DNA of 64,000 bases from Gillisella taibaishanensis. GTDB taxonomy: Bacteria > Pseudomonadota > Alphaproteobacteria > Rhizobiales > Rhizobiaceae. Location: positions 407 through 64,406 of the forward strand of contig NZ_MKIN01000024.1 of assembly GCF_001938985.1 (NCBI RefSeq), given 5' to 3'. Both the position numbers and the translations under genes were made by a program. Below, one piece after another: positions 18,093 to 26,918 of this stretch (position 1 is its first letter; the number at the start of each line of letters is the position of its first letter). The notes under the pieces are model-generated. The model was not told the DNA's origin and made no database searches. It saw nothing but the letters and a program-made list of their open reading frames with translations.

Positions 18093-19529
18093 TTAGCTGG
18101 TTATTCCATAGTCCTTGCGGACGATGTCGAGCAGTTCCTGATCAGACAGCGGAACCACCAGCTCGTTCCAGGTCTCGACAGGCGAAAACCCGAATTGCTG
18201 GTAGAGCTGCAGGGCGCGGGGATGGTCGAGCGTGTTGGTCATAACCGTTACCCTGGTGGGGCTGGTTGCCCAGGCCGCGTAGAGCGCCTGGAGCAGGAAC
18301 CATTTGCCGATGCCGAGGCCAAGAGCGTGTTCGAACAGACCGAAATAGGAGAGCTCGACGCTGCCGTCAGTCTGCTGGGTCAGCTCGAAGAAGCCGGCCG
18401 GCGCGCCGTTGACGTAGAGAACACAGATCGACACATCGGAATTGTGGATCGTTGCCTTCAGCTCCTCATCGCTAATCTGCAGGCGCTTGTACCAGTGCCA
18501 GCGGCTGCCCACCTGGCGGTAGAGGAAACGGTAATAGGGCAGGGGCATTTCGGTAGCGCGGATGATCGCCGTCTGGATATTGACCGGCACCGGCAGGCTC
18601 GATTTCGGCGGCGAAGTCATTTCCAGCTTGGTGACATGGGCGGTCAAGGGTGATGGCAAATCGCCTTTGATCGGCTCTGCCGGGCCGGTGACCACGGGCG
18701 TGTCCTTGCGCGAGCCCCATTCCGACCAGGAGCCGTCATAGACCGTGTTGTCGTGATGACCAAGGGATTGCAGCGCTAGCGTCACGACCGCAGCCGTCAC
18801 GCCGGAACCGCAGCTGGTGACGATCGGCTGAGTCAGGTCGACGCCGGCGTCCGTAAAGATCTGGCGCAGGGTTGAGAGGTCTTTCAGCCGGCCGTTTTCG
18901 CCGAGGATCGAGGCGGGCACGGAGCGGGCGCCGGGCATATGGCCCGAGCGCATGCCGGCGCGCGGCTCTGCTTCTTCGCCGGTGAAGCGGCCAGCCGGGC
19001 GAGCGTCAGTGATCTGGCGGGAGCCGGTCTCGACGATATCCTTCATCTCCTCGAAGGGCGTGACCAGGCTTTCCTTGAAGTTGGTATTGAATTCCGCAGG
19101 CGCGGGCTCCGGCAGATCGGTCTGCACCGGCCGTCCTTCCTGTTTCCAGCCATCGAGGCCGCCGTCGAGCAGGAACACGTTCGGCGCGCCCATCACCCGG
19201 AACATCCACCAGACGCGCGGCGCGGAAAACAGGCCTGGACCATCGTAAACCACGATGGTGTCGGTCTCGGAAATGCCGAGTTTGCCGACGGCTTCGGCAA
19301 ATCGTTCGGGCGACGGAAGTGTGTGCGGCAGGCTGGTGGAAAGATCGGCGATCTGGTCTTGGTCGAAAAAGACAGCGCCAGGGATGTGGCCGGCGGCATA
19401 TTCCGCAGCGCCATTGCGATTATGGGCGGGCAGATACCAGGAGGCGTCTACTAACTTGAACTGGGGCGCCCCCAGCTGCTTTTGAACCCATTCGGCCGAA
19501 ACCACAAAACGGCTTTTCTCCGCAGACAT
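18093..19529 (-). CDS. sseA: 3-mercaptopyruvate sulfurtransferase fused to GNAT acetyltransferase domain
   Basis: The 478-residue product has two parts. Residues 1-283 are a tandem rhodanese protein with the active-site loop CGSGVTA (Cys240), the signature of 3-mercaptopyruvate sulfurtransferase, which moves sulfur from mercaptopyruvate to thiol or cyanide acceptors. Residues 304-478 resemble a GNAT acetyltransferase, with LGLGIGK (403-409) at the acetyl-CoA position. No stop or frameshift separates the parts, and an internal ATG at 18620 lacks a ribosome binding site. The gene follows the AlaX-like gene by 17 bases in a probable cysteine operon. The acetylation target is unknown. Confidence 0.85.
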   Translation of the reverse strand: MSAEKSRFVVSAEWVQKQLGAPQFKLVDASWYLPAHNRNGAAEYAAGHIPGAVFFDQDQIADLSTSLPHTLPSPERFAEAVGKLGISETDTIVVYDGPGLFSAPRVWWMFRVMGAPNVFLLDGGLDGWKQEGRPVQTDLPEPAPAEFNTNFKESLVTPFEEMKDIVETGSRQITDARPAGRFTGEEAEPRAGMRSGHMPGARSVPASILGENGRLKDLSTLRQIFTDAGVDLTQPIVTSCGSGVTAAVVTLALQSLGHHDNTVYDGSWSEWGSRKDTPVVTGPAEPIKGDLPSPLTAHVTKLEMTSPPKSSLPVPVNIQTAIIRATEMPLPYYRFLYRQVGSRWHWYKRLQISDEELKATIHNSDVSICVLYVNGAPAGFFELTQQTDGSVELSYFGLFEHALGLGIGKWFLLQALYAAWATSPTRVTVMTNTLDHPRALQLYQQFGFSPVETWNELVVPLSDQELLDIVRKDYGITS

Positions 19530-19546
19530 GCTTCTCTCCGTGCTTG

Positions 19547-20296
19547 TCAGGCAGAGGCGTCCAGCGTGCCGAAGCGAATACGGAAGCGCCGGTTCTCCTT
19601 GCCCTTCTTCTCGATTTTGGCGATATGAATCGCACCGACTTCCTGGGTCTCCGAGACATGTGTGCCGCCACAGGGCTGGCTGTCAACGGATGAATTCTCC
19701 CCGATGCAAACAAGGCTAACACGGCCCAAACCGGCGGGCGGGCGCACATTCTTGGATTTGACGATGCCGGGATTGGCCGCCAGCTGCTCATCGGTGATCC
19801 ATTCCAGATAAACCGGATGATTTTCGCCGACCAGCTGCATCAGATCGGCCGTGACAGCTTCCCTGTCGATCGTCTCCGTCATGTCGAAATCCACCCGGCT
19901 CTCATCCTCGCCCACGGCAGCGCCAGTGATGGGGAACTGGCAGACGACGGAGAGAAGATGGCAGGCGGTGTGCATGCGCATCAGCTTATAGCGCCTTGGC
20001 CAGTCGACATGCAGCACCAGCTTTTCGCCGACTTCAGGGAGAGCCTCGCCGTCGAGCGGCCGGTGCAGGATCACACTCTTGTCAGCGCCGTGGCGGGTGT
20101 CGCCGAGCTTGATGATTGATCCATCCGCCCGCTCCAACAAACCTGTATCGCCGGGCTGGCCGCCCGACGTGGCGTAAAAACAGGTCTGGTCGAGCTCGAT
20201 GGCGCCGTCTTCATGCACTGACGTCACGACCGCCTCCGCCGTCGAAAGATAAAAATCGTCACGAAACAGCGGCAGAGTCGGCGGATGATCGGTCAT
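19547..20296 (-). CDS. AlaX-type alanyl-tRNA editing hydrolase
   Basis: A free-standing editing domain related to alanyl-tRNA synthetase; it hydrolyses Ser- or Gly-tRNA(Ala). The 249-residue product has the zinc motifs HTACH (109-113) and CGGTH (209-213), and QTCFYATSGGQPGDTG at the N-terminus. The ATG at 20296 has GAGGA 5 bases upstream; the frame is open to 20443 inside cysK but that is not supported. It begins 20 bases after cysK and ends 17 bases before the sulfurtransferase, so the three are probably one transcript. Confidence 0.88.
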   Translation of the reverse strand: MTDHPPTLPLFRDDFYLSTAEAVVTSVHEDGAIELDQTCFYATSGGQPGDTGLLERADGSIIKLGDTRHGADKSVILHRPLDGEALPEVGEKLVLHVDWPRRYKLMRMHTACHLLSVVCQFPITGAAVGEDESRVDFDMTETIDREAVTADLMQLVGENHPVYLEWITDEQLAANPGIVKSKNVRPPAGLGRVSLVCIGENSSVDSQPCGGTHVSETQEVGAIHIAKIEKKGKENRRFRIRFGTLDASA

Positions 20297-20316
20297 GCTG
20301 GTCCTCGAATGAGCGC

Positions 20317-21354
20317 TCAGATTGGCTCGTAGGGGATGGAAAGATCGAGCTTTTGCCCCAGCCATGTCGGCTGCGGCAGGCCCTTTTCCTTCAGGAAGGC
20401 GGTATTGTAGAGCTTGGACTGGTAGCGATTGCCATAGTCGCACAGGATCGTCACGATCGTGTGGCCGGGCCCGAGATCACGCGCAAGCCTGATAGCGCCG
20501 GCGATATTGATGCCGGAGGAGCCACCGAGGCACAGGCCCTCGTGCTCGACCAGATCGAAAATGATCGGCAGCGCCTCGCTGTCGGGGATCTGATAGGCGT
20601 AATCAGGCGTAAAACCTTCGAGATTGGCAGTGATCCGGCCCTGGCCGATGCCCTCGCTGATCGAGGAGCCCGAGGATTTCAGCTCGCTATTGGTATAGAA
20701 TTCATAGAGCGCAGCACCTTCTGGATCAGCAAGGCCGATCTTGACCGAGGGCTTCATGTTGCGCAGCCCGATGCCCGTACCGGCCAATGTGCCGCCCGAG
20801 CCGACGGCGCAGATGAAGCCGTCGACCGATCCGCCGGTCGCGTCGAAGATCTCCCGCGCCGTGGTTTCAATATGGGCATCGCGATTGGCGGTGTTGTCGA
20901 ACTGATTGGCCCAGATCGCACCGTTTGGCTCGCTTTTGGCAAGCTGGGCCGCAAGCCGCCCGGAGAGCTTCACGTAATTGTTGGGGTTCTTGTAAGGCAC
21001 CGCCGGCACCTCGACCAGTTCGGCACCGAGCAGCCGTAGCGCATCCTTCTTTTCCTGGCTTTGAGTTTCCGGAATGACGATCACGGTCCGGTACCCGAGC
21101 GCCTTGGCGACCAGCGTCAGACCGATGCCGGTATTACCAGCCGTTCCCTCGACAATCACGCCGCCCGGACGCAGCAGGCCACGCCGCTCGGCATCTCTGA
21201 TGATGTAGAGCGCGGCGCGATCCTTCACGGATTGGCCTGGGTTTAGAAACTCGGCCTTGCCAAGAATGGTGCAGCCGGTGGCCTGAGATGCGGCCTTCAG
21301 CCGGATCAGTGGCGTGTTGCCGATTGCGTCGAGAACGGAGGGGTGGAATGCCAT
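20317..21354 (-). CDS. cysK: Cysteine synthase A
   Basis: O-acetylserine (thiol) lyase: makes cysteine from O-acetylserine and sulfide with PLP. The 345-residue product has IGNTPLIRL, the PLP lysine in NPGQSVKDRAA (Lys44), EGTAGNTGIGL for substrate binding and GSGGTLAGTGIGL for the phosphate. The start at 21354 gives the normal N-terminus; a TTG at 21378 is the alternative. It is longer at the C-terminus than Escherichia coli CysK, and the paralogue class (CysK versus CysM or a cystathionine synthase-like form) cannot be fixed from sequence alone. Confidence 0.88.
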   Translation of the reverse strand: MAFHPSVLDAIGNTPLIRLKAASQATGCTILGKAEFLNPGQSVKDRAALYIIRDAERRGLLRPGGVIVEGTAGNTGIGLTLVAKALGYRTVIVIPETQSQEKKDALRLLGAELVEVPAVPYKNPNNYVKLSGRLAAQLAKSEPNGAIWANQFDNTANRDAHIETTAREIFDATGGSVDGFICAVGSGGTLAGTGIGLRNMKPSVKIGLADPEGAALYEFYTNSELKSSGSSISEGIGQGRITANLEGFTPDYAYQIPDSEALPIIFDLVEHEGLCLGGSSGINIAGAIRLARDLGPGHTIVTILCDYGNRYQSKLYNTAFLKEKGLPQPTWLGQKLDLSIPYEPI

Positions 21355-21491
21355 GATTGCGCTTTCTGTTTCCCGCAAGGTAGAGCCGCTGTTTTCGGTC
21401 TACAAGCCTCAGCTTGCAAGAAATGCATTTTCGCGCGACAGCACCCTGCCGAAAAACCTTGCTTTGTCCCGGGATCTCACACGGTCGGGAA

Positions 21492-22943
21492 TCAGCCTTT
21501 GCCGCCCATGTGCTTGAATGCTTCAAGCGCCAGATTACGTGCCTTGGCATGGTCGACCACCGGCTTGGGATAGGTCTTGCCCAACGTAATTCCAGCCGCC
21601 GTCAGGACGTCCGAGGGAGCATCGAACGGACGATGGATCAGCTTGTTCGGCAGCTTTGCCAGTTCCGGCACGAATTTCCGCACATAAGCGCCTTCAGGAT
21701 CGAATTTCTCGCCTTGGGTGATTGGGTTGAAAATCCGGAAGAAAGGCGAAGCATCGGCGCCGGAGCCCGCCACCCATTGCCAGCTCGCCGCGTTTGAGGC
21801 CGGATCGGCATCGACGAGCGTGTCGCGAAACCAGGCCTCGCCTTCACGCCAGTCGATCATCAGGTCCTTGATCAGGAAGGAGGCGGTAATCATCCGTACC
21901 CGGTTGTGCATTACGCCATGGCGCCAGAGTTGGCGCATACCTGCATCGACAATGGGATAACCGGTTTCACCGCGCTGCCAGGCTGTGAGGGAGGCACTGT
22001 CCGTTTTCCAGGGAAAGCTATCGAAGCGGGCATTCCAGTTGCGGCTGGAAAGGTTGGGGAAATGGTAGAGCAGGTGGTAAGAAAATTCGCGCCAGACCAA
22101 CTCTTTTCGAAAATGCACATAGTCGTCCGTTCCGACATCATCTCCAAGGCCGATCGTGGCGTGCCAGATGCGGGCAGGGGAGATTTCGCCAAGCGCCAGA
22201 TGCGGTGACAGACCTGACGTGTGGGGTAGGGACGGAAAGTCGCGCTGCGATTTGTAGTTCCTGATGCCACGGTCGATGAACTGCTTCAGCCGCTGATGCG
22301 CACTGGTTTCCCCGGGTGTCCAGACGCTGTCAAATTCGACGGCCCAGTTCGGCTTGGTCGGCAAATAGTGCCAGTCTGCCAGCCGCTCGCTCTTCGGCCA
22401 TTGCGTGGGATTGTGCCAATGTTTCGGGGCGTCGACAGGCGGCGGTGGGTCGCCCTGCTTTTCGAGTGCCCTCCAGAACGGCGTATAGACCCGGAACGGT
22501 CCGCCGGCTCCCGTCTCGACTTTCGAGGGCTCGTGCAGCAGGAAACCGGCATGGCTGACGGCCTGCAGACCATCGGCGCGCAGTGCGGCCTTGATCTCCT
22601 TGTCAATGGCCATGCCTGCTGGGTCGTAGCGCCGGTTCCAATGCACGGCGTCGGCGCCCGTTTCTTCAATCAACGCCCGCAACACCTTTTCGGCAGCGCC
22701 TTGGCGCAGGATCAACCGGCTGCCTAGCTTTTCCAAAGCCTTGGAAAGGTTTGCCAGCGAATAGTGCAGCCACCAAGCCTGGGCGGCGCCAAGCGGGCCG
22801 GTTCCGGCGTCTTCCAGCTCGCGGATGTAGACGGGAATGACGGGATTGCCACGGTCCAGAGCAGCCTGCAGCGCGTGGTTATCGTCAAGGCGCAGGTCCT
22901 TGCGAAACCAGAGGAGCGTTGCGGCGGGCGTGGAAACGGGCAT
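21492..22943 (-). CDS. phrB: Deoxyribodipyrimidine photolyase
   Basis: A light-dependent DNA repair flavoprotein that splits cyclobutane pyrimidine dimers. The 483-residue product has the N-terminal antenna domain (LLWFRKDLRLDDNHAL) and the FAD-binding domain with TGYPIVDAGMRQLW, HNRVRMITASFLIKDL and WQWVAGSGADASPFFRIFNP (given in parts). The tryptophan-rich repair pattern looks intact. The start has only a weak ribosome binding site. It is upstream of cysK on the same strand, 137 bases away. Confidence 0.93.
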   Translation of the reverse strand: MPVSTPAATLLWFRKDLRLDDNHALQAALDRGNPVIPVYIRELEDAGTGPLGAAQAWWLHYSLANLSKALEKLGSRLILRQGAAEKVLRALIEETGADAVHWNRRYDPAGMAIDKEIKAALRADGLQAVSHAGFLLHEPSKVETGAGGPFRVYTPFWRALEKQGDPPPPVDAPKHWHNPTQWPKSERLADWHYLPTKPNWAVEFDSVWTPGETSAHQRLKQFIDRGIRNYKSQRDFPSLPHTSGLSPHLALGEISPARIWHATIGLGDDVGTDDYVHFRKELVWREFSYHLLYHFPNLSSRNWNARFDSFPWKTDSASLTAWQRGETGYPIVDAGMRQLWRHGVMHNRVRMITASFLIKDLMIDWREGEAWFRDTLVDADPASNAASWQWVAGSGADASPFFRIFNPITQGEKFDPEGAYVRKFVPELAKLPNKLIHRPFDAPSDVLTAAGITLGKTYPKPVVDHAKARNLALEAFKHMGGKG

Positions 22944-23002
22944 GGTGGTCTCGCTAATTCATCTGCATCTACGGGAGGTTACGCATGGCGCTTGCGTCTG
23001 GA

Positions 23003-23548
23003 TCAGCCATCCTTGTCATGACGCTTTGTCTCGCGGCGCCGATCATGATCTTCAAGTTTGCGGATCAACCCGAGGACGACGGCGCAACAGATGGCGGTCA
23101 TCGTTGCGATCATCCAGAAACCGAAGCCGATTGCGAGGCCGACAGCGCCGGCAAGCCACATGCCGGCACCAGTCGTTAGCCCGCGCACGCGGCCCCTGGA
23201 AAACACGATCATGCCGGCGGCCAGAAAGGCGACACCGGAGGTCACGGCTTCGACTACGCGCAGCGGATCGGCCCGGGCGGAGCTTGTGGCGAGCATCGGC
23301 AGATGGGCGGCTTCGAGGGCGACGATGGCAAAGACGCAAGCCGATAGCGAGATCAGCACATGGGTGCGTAGCCCCGCCGCCTTCTCATGCGCTTCCCTTT
23401 CAAAGCCGATCAACGCGCCGAGCAGCAGGGCGCCCACGATTCGCATCGCGACGACAGGATAGGCAATTTGGTGGGCGGGAAAGAATTCGTTGAGCACTGC
23501 GTCCATGCAGCTCGAAATGAACCGGACAGGCATTGGTTCCGGTGCCAT
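23003..23548 (-). CDS. MgtC/SapB family membrane protein
   Basis: A 181-residue protein with four to five hydrophobic helices that matches the MgtC/SapB N-terminal domain: MRIVGALLLGALIGFEREAH, AAGLRTHVLISLSACVFAIV and VTSGVAFLAAGMIVF. MgtC proteins act in magnesium limitation and intracellular survival in other bacteria; a role here is inference. The C-terminal tail is basic. The start is uncertain, with in-frame ATGs at 23548, 23533 and 23506 and no strong ribosome binding site. Confidence 0.8.
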   Translation of the reverse strand: MAPEPMPVRFISSCMDAVLNEFFPAHQIAYPVVAMRIVGALLLGALIGFEREAHEKAAGLRTHVLISLSACVFAIVALEAAHLPMLATSSARADPLRVVEAVTSGVAFLAAGMIVFSRGRVRGLTTGAGMWLAGAVGLAIGFGFWMIATMTAICCAVVLGLIRKLEDHDRRRETKRHDKDG

Positions 23549-23566
23549 GGACGGCGCAGATTGGCG

Positions 23567-23791
23567 TCAGGCTCCGACGAGCCTGCCTGCCTGCCGTTGC
23601 TGTTCCTGACGGATCATCTGCATGATCTGTGTAGCGCTCTCGCGCACATAGACGCGGTGTAGCTTTTCCGCCACCGGCGCCGTTGTCAGCAGGCAGGTAT
23701 AACCCTCGCGCTCATACCACCGGAAATCGACAACATTGCTCATGTTGACGAAGAAGGGAAAACCATCGCCGTCATGCAGTTCAAGCCACAT
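23567..23791 (-). CDS. Conserved small hypothetical protein
   Basis: A 74-residue soluble protein starting MWLELHDGDGFPFFVNMSNV. AAGGA lies directly before the ATG with short spacing, and codon use is like its neighbours, so it is probably real. The pattern of a short beta-strand opening, FFVNMSNVVDF, then VRESATQIMQMI loosely resembles the small FlbEP/FlbD-type flagellar accessory proteins, but this is only a shape resemblance. It ends 18 bases before the MgtC-like gene on the same strand. Confidence 0.6.
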   Translation of the reverse strand: MWLELHDGDGFPFFVNMSNVVDFRWYEREGYTCLLTTAPVAEKLHRVYVRESATQIMQMIRQEQQRQAGRLVGA

Positions 23792-23934
23792 AATCCTTGT
23801 AAACTCCGTATGTTAGGGCTGCCCACGGCTGCGCCCGATCCCCGAATTTATCTGTCCCCACCGCAAAACTAGCAGCCAAAGGTGAATAACGGGTTGCCCA
23901 GCGTTAAGGCTGGCCTTCGGAACGATTGAAAGCC

Positions 23935-25221
23935 CTACTGGATAACGGATTGCAGCGTCAGGCCAGCGGCGAGAAAGCCGGTGGGATTGATCGGAACCCC
24001 GTTCTTGCGGATTTCGTAATGCAGGTGCGGCCCTGTGGAGCGGCCTGTGGAACCGGACAGGCCTACGACTTGGCCGGGATCGACTTTCTCACCAGCCTGC
24101 ACCAGGATCTTCGACATATGGCCATAGCGGGTCGTGACCCCTTGGCCGTGATCGATCTCGACCATGTTGCCATAGCCACCTGTCGGACCGGCGGTGACGA
24201 CGGTACCGGCACCTGCACTCTTGACCGGCGACCCATTGCTTGCCCGAAAATCGATACCGGTGTGCATGGCAAGCCGGCCCAGCAGCGGATCGGGCCGGTT
24301 GCCGAACGGGCTGGTGATCTCATGGCTGGCGGCTGGATTTGCAAAGGGCATATCCTTTGCCGTCTCGCGTGCAGCTTCCAGGCGGTTCAGCGCGCCATCA
24401 AGGGCATCAAGGCTCGTGTCGAGACCAAGCTTCGGGTCCGCTTCAACGAGAGGGCCGCCCATGGCATCCTTCCCGGCTGCCTCCGTGTCGACGCGAATGC
24501 CATTGTTGGTTAGCACGGATTCGATCGCGCTCGCCTTGTCGCTCGCCTCGGCGGTCAGGTTCAGAATGTTGGACTTCTGCTGCTGTTCAATGGTTTTCAG
24601 CGACAATGTGACATTGCGGAACACTCTGTCGGCGCGATCTGCGCCGCTCTCGCGCACCGGCGCGAACCCCAGGGCAGAGCCTTCGCTTTCAGCACTGTCG
24701 GCCGTGGCGCCGTCGAGCATTCGGCTGAGCACGGGCAGGCCCTTGGTCTTGCCCGATGGCTCGAGAGCGGCTGCCTTATCGGGAGCGCTCGCGGCTTCAT
24801 GCGGCATCAGGCCGGAATCTTCCGCCCTGTCCAGCAGCGTTCCCAGCTTGCCGGAGCGCGCCGATAGCGCCATCTGCTTTTCAAGCAGGGTCTGGAGTTT
24901 TTCTTCCACCACCTGCTGATCAAGCAACTGCCTTGATGTTACGCGATCGACCTGAGCGCGCAGGGCTGAAATCCGGTCTTCGTACTCGTGTTGCAGCATG
25001 GCCTGCCGAGCCATGGAGGCGCCGATCAAGTTGTCACGCATGACGAGATACGACGTTGCGCCGAGATAGCCTGTGATTGCGGCCGCGACCAAGCCGAGCG
25101 CCGCACCCGCCATCCACGGCCGCAGCGTCATATGGCGGATTGTGTCTCCAGACGCGAGGATGAGCACATGCGGCTGGCGCTGGCGCCTGCTGAAGCCTTT
25201 CCGGCTGCCTGTCTTCGTCAT
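23935..25221 (-). CDS. M23 (LytM) peptidoglycan endopeptidase with coiled coil
   Basis: A 428-residue envelope protein. A basic N-terminus is followed by one membrane helix (about 37-60, AGAALGLVAAAITGYLGA), then a long coiled-coil and low-complexity linker, then a C-terminal LytM domain. Zinc ligands appear intact: His320 and Asp324 in HTGIDF and His401 in HLHYE, with His399 catalytic. The ATG at 25221 has GAGG upstream; the frame is open to 25293. It probably cleaves peptide cross-links or activates amidases during division or growth. Confidence 0.88.
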   Translation of the reverse strand: MTKTGSRKGFSRRQRQPHVLILASGDTIRHMTLRPWMAGAALGLVAAAITGYLGATSYLVMRDNLIGASMARQAMLQHEYEDRISALRAQVDRVTSRQLLDQQVVEEKLQTLLEKQMALSARSGKLGTLLDRAEDSGLMPHEAASAPDKAAALEPSGKTKGLPVLSRMLDGATADSAESEGSALGFAPVRESGADRADRVFRNVTLSLKTIEQQQKSNILNLTAEASDKASAIESVLTNNGIRVDTEAAGKDAMGGPLVEADPKLGLDTSLDALDGALNRLEAARETAKDMPFANPAASHEITSPFGNRPDPLLGRLAMHTGIDFRASNGSPVKSAGAGTVVTAGPTGGYGNMVEIDHGQGVTTRYGHMSKILVQAGEKVDPGQVVGLSGSTGRSTGPHLHYEIRKNGVPINPTGFLAAGLTLQSVIQ

Positions 25222-25347
25222 GCCGCCTCGCTCACCGCTCAGGAAAACCACTTGGATCGGGGGGCAATGGACATTGAGATCCGCAATCTGCACCCGATTC
25301 TATCGGGACCGATTACAGCTTGTTAAGGTTAACAAACGGTTGCCATT

Positions 25348-26172
25348 TCAGGCATGGCTGATTGAAGACAGCGCTCGATAGAAGGAGGGTGTCAGGCCGG
25401 CCTCGGCTCGGGCGACATCGTTGAACGGTGCCTTCAGGGCGCCGCGAAAATTGGCCCGGACCAGTTGCTGGAAGGTCTTTGCTGGATCGCGCCGTTCGCG
25501 CGCGCAGAGAAAGCGAAACCATTTGGCGCCGACGGCGACATGGCCCTTTTCGTCTTCGTAGATCACCTTCAGCACATCTGCGCTTTCGATGTCGCCGGTC
25601 TCGCGCATTTTCTCCTGTAGCGAAGGCGTCACGTCCAGGCCGCGGGCCTCGAGGATGAGGGGGACGACCGCAAGCCGTGCCGTCAGGTCGTCGCGGGTGC
25701 TGTGGGCGGCTTGCCAAAGCCCATCATGGGCCGGCATGTCGCCATAATCAGCTCCAAGGGCGCGCAACCGGTCACGCACCATGCCGAAATGCTTGGCCTC
25801 CTCGAAGGCGACCTGCATCCAGCCGTCAAAAAACGAATTCGGCACGGGCTCACTGGCAAACCGGGCCACGATGTCGAGCGCGAGATCCACGGCATTGAGT
25901 TCGATATGCGCCAGCGAATGCAGCATGGCGATCCGGCCCTTCAGCGTGTGCAGGGAGCGCTTTTCCGTAGCTTTCGGCGGCACCAACACAGGTTTCTCCG
26001 GCCGGCCAGGTCGGTCTGGTAAAGGCGGATCGAGCGGTGACCGCAAAGATAGCGATCGACCATGCCAACGGCGGGCCGTCTCCTGGGCAAGGCTGATTTT
26101 CAAATCGAGATCGGGTGCGACGATTGCCATCGTCGCACCCGCCCGCAAGGTTTTGATCGCTTTGGTAGACAT
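25348..26172 (-). CDS. DUF455 ferritin-like protein
   Basis: A 274-residue protein of the DUF455 family (ferritin-like fold). Metal-ligand patterns are visible: HIELNAVDLALD, an ExxH in FEEAKHF and another in YEDEKGHVAVG. Function is unknown; related proteins cluster with tRNA-modifying diiron hydroxylases only at fold level. It ends 126 bases after the LytM start region on the same strand and lies 46 bases after bcp. Confidence 0.75.
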   Translation of the reverse strand: MSTKAIKTLRAGATMAIVAPDLDLKISLAQETARRWHGRSLSLRSPLDPPLPDRPGRPEKPVLVPPKATEKRSLHTLKGRIAMLHSLAHIELNAVDLALDIVARFASEPVPNSFFDGWMQVAFEEAKHFGMVRDRLRALGADYGDMPAHDGLWQAAHSTRDDLTARLAVVPLILEARGLDVTPSLQEKMRETGDIESADVLKVIYEDEKGHVAVGAKWFRFLCARERRDPAKTFQQLVRANFRGALKAPFNDVARAEAGLTPSFYRALSSISHA

Positions 26173-26218
26173 GCGGCGCTTCTACAGCATAAATCCGAAA
26201 CGATCCATTCCGCAAAAA

Positions 26219-26701
26219 CTACGCGGCGGCGGCAGACCGTTCCTGCACAGCCTTCAGCACCGCCTCGACATGGCCGGCAACTTTCACTTTCGGCCAGACG
26301 GCGGCAATGCGCCCGTCGGCGTCGATCAGGAATGTGCTGCGCTCGACCCCCATATAGGTCTTGCCGTACATGCTCTTTTCCTTCCACACGCCATAGGCTT
26401 CCAGCGTGGTTTTTTCCTCGTCGGAGCCGAGCACGACGGACAAGCCGTGCTTAGCCACGAATTTATCGTGGCTTTTCACTGAATCCGGCGAAACGCCGAT
26501 CACGACTGCACCGGCCTTTTCGAATTCAGGCAGCAGCGCGGTAAAGGAGGTGGCCTCGGTCGTGCAGCCGCTCGTATCGTCCTTCGGATAGAAATAAAGA
26601 ACCACCTGTTTGCCCTTCAGGGAGGAGAGGCTTACCGTGGCGCCGCCGTCTCGCGGCAGGGTAAAATCCGGGGCGGCATCCCCAATCGACAATTCAGCCA
26701 T
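26219..26701 (-). CDS. bcp: Bcp-type peroxiredoxin with a single cysteine
   Basis: A thiol peroxidase of the Bcp/PrxQ family that reduces hydrogen and alkyl peroxides. The 160-residue product has the fold motif FYPKDDTSGCTTEA with peroxidatic Cys46. There is no other cysteine in the protein, so it lacks the resolving cysteine found five residues later in Escherichia coli Bcp and must use an external thiol. AAAGG precedes the ATG at 26701; the frame is open to 26815. It is divergent from the AsmA-like gene. Confidence 0.92.
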   Translation of the reverse strand: MAELSIGDAAPDFTLPRDGGATVSLSSLKGKQVVLYFYPKDDTSGCTTEATSFTALLPEFEKAGAVVIGVSPDSVKSHDKFVAKHGLSVVLGSDEEKTTLEAYGVWKEKSMYGKTYMGVERSTFLIDADGRIAAVWPKVKVAGHVEAVLKAVQERSAAAA

Positions 26702-26918
26702 GCTGGTACCTTTCTTTTGCCTGTTTTGTGGAAATATAGGCCGGGGGCGGATATATAGCGCAGACGATGCGCGTCCAGTGCAAGGGATTTCGACGGGAAA
26801 CGCGGGCGGCCTCATCGTCGCACCACCTGTCGCAAGCCGTTGAGTTCATTGGAATCAAAAGGTTGCCAGAGCGGTCACAGTCCGTCGAGCTGCAAAAAAC
26901 GGAGATGCGAGCCAAGGC

